From Blumeriella jaapii (Eukaryota; Ascomycota; Leotiomycetes; Helotiales; Drepanopezizaceae), in the NCBI GenBank assembly GCA_009599575.1, contig VWND01000018.1:62001-126000 (forward strand): a stretch of 64,000 nt of DNA, written 5' to 3'. Positions 12,111 to 21,539 of this stretch are shown piece by piece. Made by a program: the position numbers and the translations under genes. Numbering within the stretch: position 1 is the stretch's first letter; each line of letters starts with the position of its first letter. Under the pieces are notes generated by a model that did not search any database, had not been told where the DNA came from, and saw only the letters and a program-made list of their open reading frames with translations.

Positions 12111-12519
12111 TCAGCAGCCACGTCCAAGTCCTTCACTAATACTGCAACAGTCCTGTGGACAACTCGGGGCTTTGCCTTTGTTATTCCCTTTCGTCATTGT
12201 CATAAACTTGCAGTAGCTGACTGGTATCGGACCAATATTAAACCTGCCACTGCAAGCTTCTGCTCCTTTTTGAGCTATGCAAGCCTCAAAGCTCGAGAAG
12301 CAACAGTCTTCTGTTTCTATGCACCCCATATCATATGCTTGCTAAAAGAAAATCGGTTAATATAATTTGATCGGAAGAATAAGTAAGCATCGGAAATGCG
12401 TAAATATGATGAATAAAAACGGAGAAGAGAAGATATGGACGTACACGTTTGACAGGCACGGCTGCAAGCCCGGGTGCGGCGGCGACGGCGAGAAGAAGGA
12501 GGGTGATGCTGAATTGCAT
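12111..12519 (-). CDS. Small secreted ten-cysteine protein (SSP1)
   Basis: Two exons (12519-12445, 12341-12111) give 101 residues. Exon 1 encodes a signal peptide (MQFSITLLLLAVAAAPGLA) and ends in Lys-Arg, a possible Kex2 processing site. A phase-0 intron of 103 nt follows, then the mature part starting QAYDMGC. Cysteine pattern C-x5-CC-x6-C-x8-C-x13-C-x16-C-x3-CC-x9-C, which predicts five disulfides. The end reads CCSISEGLGRGC. The function is unknown; the family is not one I can name. It is the leftmost of six related genes and its only near neighbours are relatives and the tandem repeat. Confidence 0.85.
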
Positions 12520-12775
12520 GTTTTTTGTGGGTTTCTTTCTTCAGATAGAAAATTTGAAATCAGCGATGGCGAGTTGGTTTTTTGTGTTTGGTTGTTTTCT
12601 TTGTATTTCGAGATGGAAAAGCTGGCGAAAGCAAGCGAGGAATGGTAGGAAGAGGTAGGATAAGGAAAGCTAGAGACAGCAAGTGAGTATTGATAGGAAG
12701 ATGATGTAGAAAAAGCTAGTGAAGCAAGTGATAGCTGATAAGATGGTGGGATAAGAAAAAAGGGTACCAGCTATG

Positions 12776-12786
12776 CATATATATAC
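12776..12786 (-). promoter_or_regulatory. TATA-like box upstream of SSP1
   Basis: ATATATATAC run about 255 bases before the SSP1 start codon. Placement only; no transcription start can be seen. Confidence 0.4.
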
Positions 12787-13272
12787 AAATCTATTCCCCT
12801 GCGAAGAGAAGGCAAGTAGCTCAGTACCTCAATTCCAATTTTAGTTCATATAAGTGCTACGCGTCGCGCCTCGAAAACTTATGGAACACCGACCTCCCTT
12901 TGGCTATGCCTTGGTCTTGAGCTCCTGTAGCCCGAAAGTCGATCAGCTGATGGGGAAATCACCTTAAATCAGACCCTTTTCTCCGTGTTCTGAGTCATGC
13001 CTTCGGAAACCCGCCCTTTAAGGAGTTGGTAGGTAAGTAAGTGATATGGCAGCCAAGGTTTCAAGCGCTGGCCAGTACCATCCCCTTGGGTATAGTAGAT
13101 CAATCTTATCGTCGGATCAAGCGAGACCGCAACCAAAATCAAGTTATGCATAAATGAAAATTCGGAGCTCGCTCCGAGACGTAACGTGTAACGTTTAATT
13201 TTATGTCGGAAGTTGAGACAAACGTGGGTTCCTATCTGTATCGCTTTGTTGCTCTTACATAGGCGCAAGTGC

Positions 13273-13282
13273 ATATATATAC
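13273..13282 (+). promoter_or_regulatory. TATA-like box upstream of SSP2
   Basis: ATATATATAC followed directly by CTGGCTGATC, about 210 bases before the start codon. The block ATATATACCTGGC is also present upstream of SSP4. Confidence 0.45.
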
Positions 13283-13489
13283 CTGGCTGATCTGCCAGTT
13301 TCTCTGATCCAGCAAGCCTACCAATCGCAGTCTCTCTTATCTTATTTGTCCAATCACAACAATCTCTCCATCTTAACTCATTTTTCCTCTTTCGTCTCCT
13401 TCACATCAAATTGTCCTCCCGACTCCTTAGTTTTGAACGACGACGCAGACAAACCCCGTTTCCAACACAAAACGAAATACCAGACAACC

Positions 13490-13846
13490 ATGCAGGTCAA
13501 CATTGCTCTCATCCTCCTTACCACCTTTGGCATGGTATCCGTAGGTCCATTTTCATCTTGTTTCGATTCCCATAAACTCTTGCGCTTGCCTCTTCCCGCC
13601 TTGTTCAAAATCAACTAACGGTTCCAACAGGCAATTGCAGATGATTGTACTGTGGCAAAAAACTGCCTCAACGATTATAAGGCCTGCCTGAACCAGGGCG
13701 GGGAGGATAATACATGCAATAATAAAGACATAAATTATTGCGCATTGCAATTGATGACAAGCCCACCGGGTGTTCGAGGGGTCCCGATGTGCCCCGGAGA
13801 CGATTGTTGCAACATTTCCGATGGAAAGGGAAGAAAATGCAGTTAA
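13490..13846 (+). CDS. Small secreted nine-cysteine protein (SSP2)
   Basis: Two exons (13490-13540, 13631-13846) give 88 residues. Exon 1 encodes the core of a signal peptide (MQVNIALILLTTFGMVS). The intron is phase 0 with donor GTAGGT and an AACTAAC branch site. The mature part has C-x5-C-x6-C-x9-C-x7-C-x16-C-x4-CC-x9-C: one residue, the second Cys of the first CC pair, is missing relative to the other members. The end CPGDDCCNISDGKGRKCS closely matches SSP3. Odd cysteine number suggests one free thiol or a dimer. Function unknown. Confidence 0.85.
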
Positions 13847-14886
13847 TCGCAAGATGGACATTATGTCTGCTTTTCGTGCTTGCTTGTTAAACAGATCACT
13901 GGATCGCCTTGCACAGCTGTTCTACATACAGTACCATACGAGCTGCGATAGACGGTCGGACTATTATCAGCGGCCCGAGGCTGGCTTCGATGATTGCGTC
14001 GCTGGACAGATATCTACGCATTTGCAGCTTGAATAGCAAGGGCAGTTTGCTTATGTGATTTAAATTTACATATTTAACATATCTGTAACCCTGTTTGAAT
14101 CAAAGACTAGTGCTCAAATGACATCGGCGACTCGTGCATGTCAGTCAGCCCAGTCGGTTATTGGGATAGTAGTCGCCCAGGCTTGTGAGAATGATAACAG
14201 GAGCGTTGATTTGATGAAGACAGCTTGTCTAGCCGGGCTAGGGCTATTCTATGTACCTATGTAAGCCTCTTCTGTTATCGTCCACAAGAAATGTTTAACT
14301 CGATCCGGTATTTTGGAAGACTCGGCGTAGCCCGTGTTGCGGTGCATTCAGCTCTCCCTCTGAATTCTGGATATTTAAAAGAGAAATTGGCTGCAAAGAA
14401 TGATACCTGCGAGAGCCAGTTTATCGAATTGTTCATGCCTGTAACCATCGACTCCGCGGCGGGGTGGAGGTCCAAGGATTCCCCTGGCCCCTGTAGGAGC
14501 ATCGCCTTTAGTAGAGTGGTGGTACTCTAATTTTTAGATGAACCAAGATCTGCAAAAAAGATTGAGCTTCTGAAGGGAATCTGGGGGAATGATGGCTGCG
14601 GTACGGTCACGTGCGATCACGTGGCAGAGTGCACTGGCCGTGCCTACATGCCCGACAACTCCATAGCTAGAACTTAGAGTGACACCAACATAATCTTTTG
14701 AAACGCGACACGTAACATTTATGTTAGCTAAGAATTTGGCATGATCCACGCATATCTACTTGCCTCCTTTAACTAACGGGGTTTATTTGCAGATAAGTAC
14801 CAAAATGGCACCCTATATTGCTCTCCTATTTTGTCTTCCTTCCGCTTGTCCATTTTCAAGAGCAATGAAAAGAAACGGGAATCCCG
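13847..14886. other. Intergenic between SSP2 and SSP3
   Basis: Holds the SSP2 3' flank, part of which is duplicated after SSP3. Short open frames here have no family features. No gene supported. Confidence 0.5.
13951..13988 (+). repeat. Duplicated 3'-flank segment, copy after SSP2
   Basis: GACGGTCGGACTATTATCAG and following bases match the segment after SSP3 (15295-15332) with a few substitutions. This points to SSP2 and SSP3 arising by duplication that included the 3' flank. Confidence 0.7.
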
Positions 14887-15270
14887 ATGCGAGTCGGAGC
14901 TATTCTTCTTCTCGTTCCCGCCTTCGTGAGTGCCGTAACCGGACCAGTACATCCACAGTTTCTTCATTTCTTGTATCTGTTTACATGGCACGGCTCTGAT
15001 GTTTGCTTTGCAAAATTCATCAACTAACAGTCTTAGATTATGGACCAAACTTGCAAAGCTAGCGGCGACTGTTGCTTAAACGACCGTGAGCCTTGCAGCC
15101 ACCAGGGCTTTAGCAAGGCATTCTGCCGTGGCGAGGGCTGGGAAGCACCCGATTTTTGCAGTCTTCACCCGGTAAAGGACGGACCAAACAAAGGGACCAC
15201 CCCGAACTGCGACGGTGATGACTGCTGCGGGATTTCGGACGGGCTGAGAAGGAGCTGCAAGGACGGTTAA
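14887..15270 (+). CDS. Small secreted ten-cysteine protein (SSP3)
   Basis: Exon 1 starts at 14887 (MRVGAILLLVPAF) and exon 2 runs 15037-15270 (IMDQTCKASGDCC ...). Two donors keep the frame: GTGAGT after 14925 (better consensus, 90 residues) or GTAACC after 14934 (adds VSA, a better signal-peptide end, 93 residues). An AACTAAC branch site precedes the acceptor. Pattern C-x5-CC-x6-C-x9-C-x10-C-x16-C-x4-CC-x9-C, ending CDGDDCCGISDGLRRSC. Closest to SSP2 in its C-terminal motif and 3' flank. Secreted by inference; function unknown. Confidence 0.8.
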
Positions 15271-15294
15271 CCGCAAAAAGATGTGAGACGGATG

Positions 15295-15332
15295 GACGGT
15301 CGGACTATCATCAGCGGTTCGAAGCTGGGTAG
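15295..15332 (+). repeat. Duplicated 3'-flank segment, copy after SSP3
   Basis: Partner of 13951-13988; it starts 25 bases after the SSP3 stop codon. Confidence 0.7.
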
Positions 15333-16137
15333 CTGAGCTATGAAGCGTTTAAATAGATGTGTCATGTCTTCACTAACTTCCGCGGAATAAATGCTTATGA
15401 ACTTGATAGCTTTTAACGGCCGTGTGTTTTGAATGCCTCTGGCATTTTGGATCCGAATTTGCGGTTGTTCGCATCTCAAGCGCTGTGGCGGTGGCCGTCG
15501 TGAAAACGTGCCTGATACAACTGTCACACTAACGTTGTTCGGACTGGGACAGTAGGTGAGGATGAAAATGTTATTCATAAACATGAAACTACAGTACAGC
15601 ACTACAATATGCGAAGTACTTTTTGCTTCTTTTATAATATTAGCACCACGATTGTCCTTGGAGGCAAGGGCCGTATCAACAGCGTCCTTGGAAACAATAA
15701 GCTCTTCTATAGCGTCATAAAAGGCGGAGATAATTGGAAAATATGGTGCTCCTGAGCGCATAAGTGAAATTGTGCCGAAAGCACGAAGGGCATTTTGGTA
15801 GCATAGAGCGACAGTATACACTGTAATTATGGTGGTGCGTATTGACTCGGGCCTGAAGTGTTTTCGGAAGAAACTTTTTAAGGGTTCATATATTCTTAGA
15901 TCACAACTTCCAGTAAAAATAAGTGTAGAGGCTCTTTGAAGCGTTCCGGGAAGCCTTATGGCCTACCTAGGTACTTAGATGTCTTCAACGCGTTGTCACC
16001 TGAAAGTGTGCTGGTTCAATTCCAGACACCAGATACTACAACATAGGACGGATGTCATATTCCCGAATCCTCAATTCGTTCTTCGCAAGAAAGACTGAGA
16101 TAAAAAGTGCAGTACGCACCCTCTTTCCCAAAGAAAA

Positions 16138-16272
16138 AAGATTTTTTTTTTGATCAATTTTTTACGTGTATTATTTTTTCCCAAAAATGCAAGATTCTTT
16201 TTGGTTAATTTAAAAACATGCATTATTTTCTCAAAGATGCAAGGAATTTTTTCGGGCCAATTGTTTATTTGG
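16138..16272. repeat. AT-rich imperfect tandem repeat, period ~50 bases
   Basis: Two full units and a partial third. Each unit joins an AAGATT/AAGGATT-like start, a T run, a GATCAATT/GGTTAATT-like core and TATTATTTTTTCCCAAAAAT or a variant ending in ATGC. Confidence 0.65.
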
Positions 16273-16537
16273 CCCAATCTGGAAGATCGAGACATGCAAA
16301 ACACAGATCCACAAATTTTCGAGACGCCCAAAACATACGAAAGATGCCGTGGCCGGCGTCACGACGGAATACTCGGCTACTGTTTCTACGCGGTATCAAA
16401 TAAATGAATGGTAATCATTGATTCTATCTACTACCACCTGTACAAAAATACAGGAACACAAAGGGTATCAGCGCTAAAAACAGAGGAAATCGGCGCCAGC
16501 CAATTTTTTGTGGCATATATATCGATGATAATAACAC

Positions 16538-16905
16538 TTATTTTTTCACACATTTTCTCCCCGCACCGGTCGAGATCTGGCAGCAGTCGTCGCCGTCGCA
16601 ACGGGGTATCTTGGTCGGTTCTTTCGTTGTGTGGAAGTTCTTGCACAAGGCTCTAGACTCGCAGTCTTCGGCGCTGTACCCTTGACTCCTACAGCTGTTT
16701 ATGCTATTGTAGCAGCAATCGGTAAGAAGATTGCATTCGGGCTTCTTGCCCCTAACGCTAAGGAGAGCAGGCTCCTCTGTGGGCTCCTAGGAAGCCGTAA
16801 GCAACGTGTAGATATTTGCACGAATAAGATGGATGGAGTTCAACGCACGCGGAATGCGGAAGCCGCGAAGGCCGCCGTGAGGAGGAGGAGAGCGTTGCAT
16901 TTCAT
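16538..16905 (-). CDS. Small secreted ten-cysteine protein (SSP4)
   Basis: Two exons (16905-16849, 16786-16538) give 101 residues. Exon 1 is a signal peptide (MKCNALLLLTAAFAASAFR). A 62-nt phase-0 intron (donor GTGCGT) leads to EPTEEPALLSVRGKK, a possible propeptide, then C-x5-CC-x6-C-x9-C-x5-C-x14-C-x4-CC-x9-C. The end is CDGDDCCQISTGAGRKC. The acceptor was chosen because an in-frame stop lies just upstream of it; acceptors nearer to the first Cys are possible and would only shorten the propeptide. Function unknown. Confidence 0.8.
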
Positions 16906-17504
16906 TTTTTTTTGTTGGTGTTGAGCAACTAGACAAGATCTAAACCCAAAAAATCGAGACAAAAGAAGAGTGATTTATCTTTCAGGACGGATGAAATCCT
17001 TCAGAATGGAATGAGATGAGTGAGGAAATGCCAGCCAGGTATATGTACACATATATACCTGGCCTGCATTGGTCAGGTAAGTAGATAAATCATGTAAAAC
17101 TCCGCTTGATTAAGTGCTACTATTAAAAGCACCTTGGCCCATACCCGAGCCTCACTGAAACTACGGACTTAGATAAAGTGCATTATAGAATAAACATCCC
17201 ACCAGCGATTAGGCGAAAACTGCATCACAAAGCATCTTATTAAGCATATTACAAAAGAAAAGCAAGGAAATGCATCAGAAAGTTGCACCTTCAACTGTGC
17301 TTGGACTAACGAACAAGATACGAACCCCACCTCACAACTACACAAACCTATTTTCTCTATACCACTTCCTCTACTACCTACAAGATTCTTTCCATATAGC
17401 TGAAATAAATTTCCCCTTCAGATCTTTCTTTTGGCTTTGGAAGCAAGAATATCAAGGTTCCAACCAATGGAATATCAGGCGATTTAGCGGAGCAGGTAAA
17501 GACG
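16906..17504. other. Upstream region of SSP4
   Basis: Holds the palindromic TATA segment listed next. No gene is supported; plus-strand open frames here run into the pseudogene and look accidental. Confidence 0.45.
17035..17062. promoter_or_regulatory. Palindromic TATA segment upstream of SSP4
   Basis: Starts CCAGGTATAT and ends ATATATACCTGG, so the arms are near-perfect inverted repeats around GTAC. It lies about 130 bases before the SSP4 start. The arm also occurs upstream of SSP2. Confidence 0.5.
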
Positions 17505-18560
17505 AGACTTACATCCAACGAAAAGACGCCGGTATCGTCATTCGCGTCCCTCGTATCATCGACCCCATAAAACGTCAGGATCGGAAATTTCTATTTGGCC
17601 ATGAGAGATCGTCGGATCACCCACGGACGCGAAAGCAGACGGGTAGCCAAGCTTACCGAGTGTACGACATGTACTCGGAGCCAGCATTGCTTCTCGCACC
17701 TGGGGCCATTCTTTGACGGGATCAATGCCATCGAGATGGCACACTTACTCCGGAGACTTGTACACCTCCGCTGGAATCGAGACGTATTTGCTGCTCAGTT
17801 TTGGCCGTCCGATTGACGGATGCAGCATCAGCCCACGTGACGATGAGACCGATCCTTTCCGTCGAGTGTCGGGCGACGAAAGCTGTCACGTCCTACACAG
17901 CCTTTAAAAGTACTTCGAGGCATTCCCGTGTCTCGGTGATGGTGACTTGTGAGTTCCTTCATGCCCCAATGGAAGCAAGCCCCTTGCGATTTCTTGTATC
18001 TGGCGATCGCCAAACTCCTGCTGCGTACCAGGCATACCAGTGAAACTCGACAGGGCCCTCTATGGGAACGCACCCGCTCTGGGCCAAGATCTGGAACGCC
18101 TCCGGGATGCGGACTGTCCCCGAGCCAGCCATCGTCTGTTACTGGAGCTGGCAGGAGAGAGAAAAGGTAGTTCATTGAGTCTGGGTGGGCGCCAAGAATA
18201 GTCAGCGGCTGTGGAAAGCTGCGGACCTTGGGCTCGAATCGAGCAATAATAGGCGATTGAGGAAATGAACGGGTAGAGGATTCGAGAGAAGTGTGAGTGC
18301 CAAATGGGGCATTGCCAATGATCTGTTCCAGCGTCGATCACTCGTCTCGCTATACCTTGATGCCCACCTTGGCAATGCAATCATGGAGCCATGTAGCGAT
18401 CGACTTTTCTGCCGTACTGCCAAAGTACCGAGTGTAATTCATCGTCTCATGCTTGAGGACATCGTACGTTTTATGAGCTGAAAAACGAACCTGGAAACCC
18501 GTATGTTTGACTTTTGAGAAGCGTCGGAAAGCACAAGGCACCTGCTGCTATCTTCAGGCG
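17505..18560 (-). pseudogene. Broken M28 aminopeptidase copy
   Basis: Minus-strand pieces in different frames line up in order with fungal M28 aminopeptidases: NYTRYFGSTAEKS, SFPQSPIIARFEP, LTILGAHPDSMNY, LLPAPVTDDG, AIARYKKSQGA, and LGKLGYPSAFA. The frame changes several times and stops lie between pieces. Zinc-site positions are altered: the usual HQD reads HPD, and the usual GADDDGSG region reads VTDDG. It is therefore not functional. It appears to be a different subgroup from the intact lap1 at 5.6 kb. No restored version is offered. Boundaries are approximate. Confidence 0.8.
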
Positions 18561-18817
18561 TTCCAGGAAGAAACCAAGCCTCACGCTATAATCACTTTGA
18601 TATAGGACAAGTAAGTCGAGAAGCTCCCTACACAAATCTGTTGATGTCGATACGGGGAAAGTGAGAGATCAAGCATACAATCAATCGATTCTAAAGTAGA
18701 GAATGTTCAGAGTAGCAACACCAACCGCCATAGCACTCGGCTGTCTTATCTGTCCCTCTTGCTTCTCCATCCCTGGTATACATCTCGCAACTCCCCGTCA
18801 AGACCAGCATATGGATA

Positions 18818-19159
18818 TTACCACAAGTTTACACACGGCCTGCTCTCGCCCGTCGCGATACTGCAGCAAGAGCTGTCGCAGGTTGGCGAGGCCTGTTCCT
18901 CGAGCCCCCACAACGAATGCATTTTGCAAAGCGCCTCCGAATTAGCGCAATAGTCCTTTTGCAAACCTATCGTCCAGAGATTGCATGCATCGACCGTGAG
19001 AAAACAGCAACCATTATCGACGTGGCAAAGATGGGCCTGATTGCACAGTTGTTGTATTAGTATCAACACACATCGATATGCACAGGAAACCCATTGCAGA
19101 CAACATCAGTGATGTGCACTTACGAACACTAAAGCTGCCACAGCTTTGGGAAGCATCAT
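18818..19159 (-). CDS. Small secreted ten-cysteine protein (SSP5)
   Basis: Two exons (19159-19124, 19036-18818) give 84 residues. Exon 1 is very short (MMLPKAVAALVF) with a perfect GTAAGT donor; the 87-nt phase-0 intron has an ACTAATAC branch site. Pattern C-x5-CC-x6-C-x11-C-x6-C-x15-C-x3-CC-x9-C, ending CCSIATGESRPCVNLW. The signal peptide is short, and a further upstream start or exon cannot be excluded. Spacing (11 then 6) groups it with SSP6. Function unknown. Confidence 0.77.
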
Positions 19160-19691
19160 TTTTTTTTTCCGTCGGTGGTCTTGGCTTCGGTTTTTATGCG
19201 GAAAAGAAAAGAATGAAAGCAACAGCTGAGATGATGCTTGGAAGTACAGACAATGACATGATTGATAAGAGGAGCGTGCTGAGGGTGCCCGTTTCGTTGG
19301 TTATCGACGCTCTAATAGGAAGGTTCTATTCCCGCTGGGCTCGCCACAATCCTCCCGGAGCCAGCGAAAGACGTAGGAAGACGTGTCTAATATACATTGG
19401 CAGGTATCATCTAAGATGTCATTAGTCTTGTTTTTAGATAACCCGTTGTTATTTGTCGGAAGTGCCGATACGCTTTTTCGAAGGGAGAAAAAGGACCTAC
19501 TGTATGTCCTAAACCCAAGAACGCCAAAACCCGTTCCTTATTCACGACCCGGCACACCCCAACGGCGATGCGATAACAATATCAACGCGCATCCATATCA
19601 AGTGACGTCAGTGCTCGCGTAGCAGATGGGAACAGTTGGAAAGGGAAACGCTCCGAAGGGAAAAGAACAGCAAGTCGGATGAGTGTCCCTC
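19160..19691. other. Intergenic between SSP5 and SSP6
   Basis: Should hold the SSP5 promoter and SSP6 3' untranslated region, both minus strand. No gene is supported. Confidence 0.5.
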
Positions 19692-20041
19692 TCAGATTGG
19701 AGCTTCAGTCGACCTCGGCGAGACCGGCCAGACGCACGAGACACTCTGCCGCGTGAAAATATTACAGCACCCAGTTCCGCAATCCAGTGGCTGCCCATAG
19801 AAGCCTTTGTAGTGCTCGCAAAGCTTCGGCGTGTCCTTACATGTCTTCCATCCAATGAATAGGGTATTTAGCGTGCATACTTTGGTGGAGGTGTAGCAGC
19901 AATTGTCATCGGACCAGCACCACGCCTACACGCACAAGTGTTTTATTAGCATCTAGTGCGAATCACAAAATTTCCCGATTGACTTACCGAAGCAGATGAA
20001 GCCGCAAGAGCGAAGAGGGCAACGGTCTTGACGAAATGCAT
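19692..20041 (-). CDS. Small secreted ten-cysteine protein (SSP6)
   Basis: Two exons (20041-19988, 19925-19692) give 95 residues. Exon 1 is a signal peptide (MHFVKTVALFALAASSAS), followed by a GTAAGT donor and a 62-nt phase-0 intron. The mature part begins AWCWSDDNCC. Pattern C-x5-CC-x6-C-x11-C-x6-C-x12-C-x3-CC-x9-C. It ends with a 13-residue tail after the last Cys (VWPVSPRSTEAPI), unlike the others. In the last motif Phe replaces the Ser of CCxIS (CCNIF). Function unknown; effector or antimicrobial roles are only possibilities. Confidence 0.82.
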
Positions 20042-21539
20042 CTTGTTGATTCTTTTTTTAATGAAAGGATTGGAGTAAAGGAACGGTTGCAATCGTAGTT
20101 GAGATATCGGTGGGAACAGCGGATGAAAAAAGTACACCTACAGGCACTGTATATATATACGAGTTTGCTGATCCCGGCTCGCGGCACTCTTTCCGGAGCA
20201 TCTGAGAAACGGACGTGCCGCTCATGGGGATGACATTTATGGCAATTGCAAGCGGCTTCCACATTGTAAAGCTGTGGTGCTTTTGGACTCTCAGAACTTA
20301 GACTTTGGTCGTGGACCCTTGCATCTGACTACCCTCCACGGTATGAGAGCAGACCACACCCCCTTAGATAGTACAACCATAACCTCCTCCAGCTCATAGC
20401 TGCTCCTATTCTTCCTTGTGTGTCTTCGTGACTTTCTGCCGTATCAGTGCGGTTTTTATGCCTGCTTTTACAAAATATAACTCAAAAGCCAGCTTCAAGC
20501 CTCGCCACTTCCAAATGCGATATCGACTATCAGCAGTGTAATTCTTCAGATACACACACAGGTAGGGGTTACATTCACATCCTGCCTTCTATCACCGTCC
20601 CCCCTTTTCCTTGGATAAGCCAATTAGATATCCGTACAGAAAAAGCCAAACCACAAGCAACCTCTCCTCCTTTCCGTAGTCTTTGCTTTTTTCATACGTT
20701 CAAACTCTGTATACATCTTCTACATAGCACGTTTTGGTGCCCATTGAAAGAGCCGCCATCCAGCAGATCGAGATTGCCATCCCACCGGTATGAGCAGAGC
20801 GCCGACGTACTCCTGCAACCATCCCATCCCATGCCATGCCATGCCATCCGAAACCCAAGAGTTCCATCCTGCAATGCGTAACGCGGTTTAGAACAGCCAT
20901 TTCTTTCAAAGACGGCAAACACCAGCCGATGTACCGATCCACGTTCCATCTGTCAGCTTATGACAGCAGTAATAGCGAACGCGAGAAACTAGGAGTGCCG
21001 ATGCACAATATCGAGACTCCCAGTCGAGAGTAGCGAACTGGCAGATGAGAAGATGCATGTTACAGTACAGTATGTACAAGTATGAAATCTCGGCACGGCT
21101 TTAACGCTACTTACCAATTTAAAACACCCACTCACTGACACAGCAACAAAAGTTATCTGAGGATGTCGATTAGAAAAAGCTCTAATCACCATATCTCGGC
21201 TCGTTCGTATCGCTACACTAGCATGCATGCACTGATCGGGTACGAAACAGAACAGCGCGTCAGCGCAGGTGCAATTGCAAAAAGAGTAGGTAGTCAGCCA
21301 GCCAGGCGCCTTGAGAAGCAAGCAAGAACCACCACCAATCCTCTACCGGGTATCACATGCCCGCCCCAGCCGTCTATTTGCTAGGTTATGGCAGAACAAC
21401 AAAGCCAAAACGCCAATTAAGCGTACACACTCCCAAAGATGAGAGAAGAAAGGAGAAAAAAGTGATGTGCTCCCGCGCACCCTCCTCGAGATTATGATAC
21501 AGATACAATAAGCGTACACACCACCACCCCAATACTGGC
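20042..21539. other. Intergenic, 1.5 kb
   Basis: Contains the SSP6 promoter on the left and the 3' untranslated region of the HOS3 gene on the right. A short CCCATGCCATG-type run sits near 20,825-20,850 and a TACAGTAC run near 21,062. No gene is supported. Confidence 0.5.
20149..20160 (-). promoter_or_regulatory. TATA-like box upstream of SSP6
   Basis: GTATATATATAC about 110 bases before the SSP6 start codon. Confidence 0.45.

Larger units (their letters stand above)
12520..13489. other. Divergent promoter region between SSP1 and SSP2
   Basis: SSP1 and SSP2 face away from each other here. TATA-like boxes for each are listed separately. No coding frame is supported. Confidence 0.5.
15271..16537. 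other. Intergenic, 1.3 kb, between SSP3 and SSP4
   Basis: Contains the duplicated SSP3 3' flank, an unrecognised minus-strand open stretch (about 15,580-15,821), a T-arm-like segment near 16,010, and the AT-rich tandem repeat. None supports a gene. Confidence 0.5.

Noticed and set aside
15267..15821. 184-codon minus-strand open frame after SSP3
   Set aside because: Overlaps the SSP3 3' end, has no signal or domain I recognise. The part at 15,580-15,821 could be a remnant of something but cannot be supported.
17270..17716. 148-codon plus-strand open frame
   Set aside because: Overlaps the M28 pseudogene on the opposite strand; no motif or start context.
20820..20852. Short CCATGCCATG-type run
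   Set aside because: Only a few units; ordinary low-complexity DNA.
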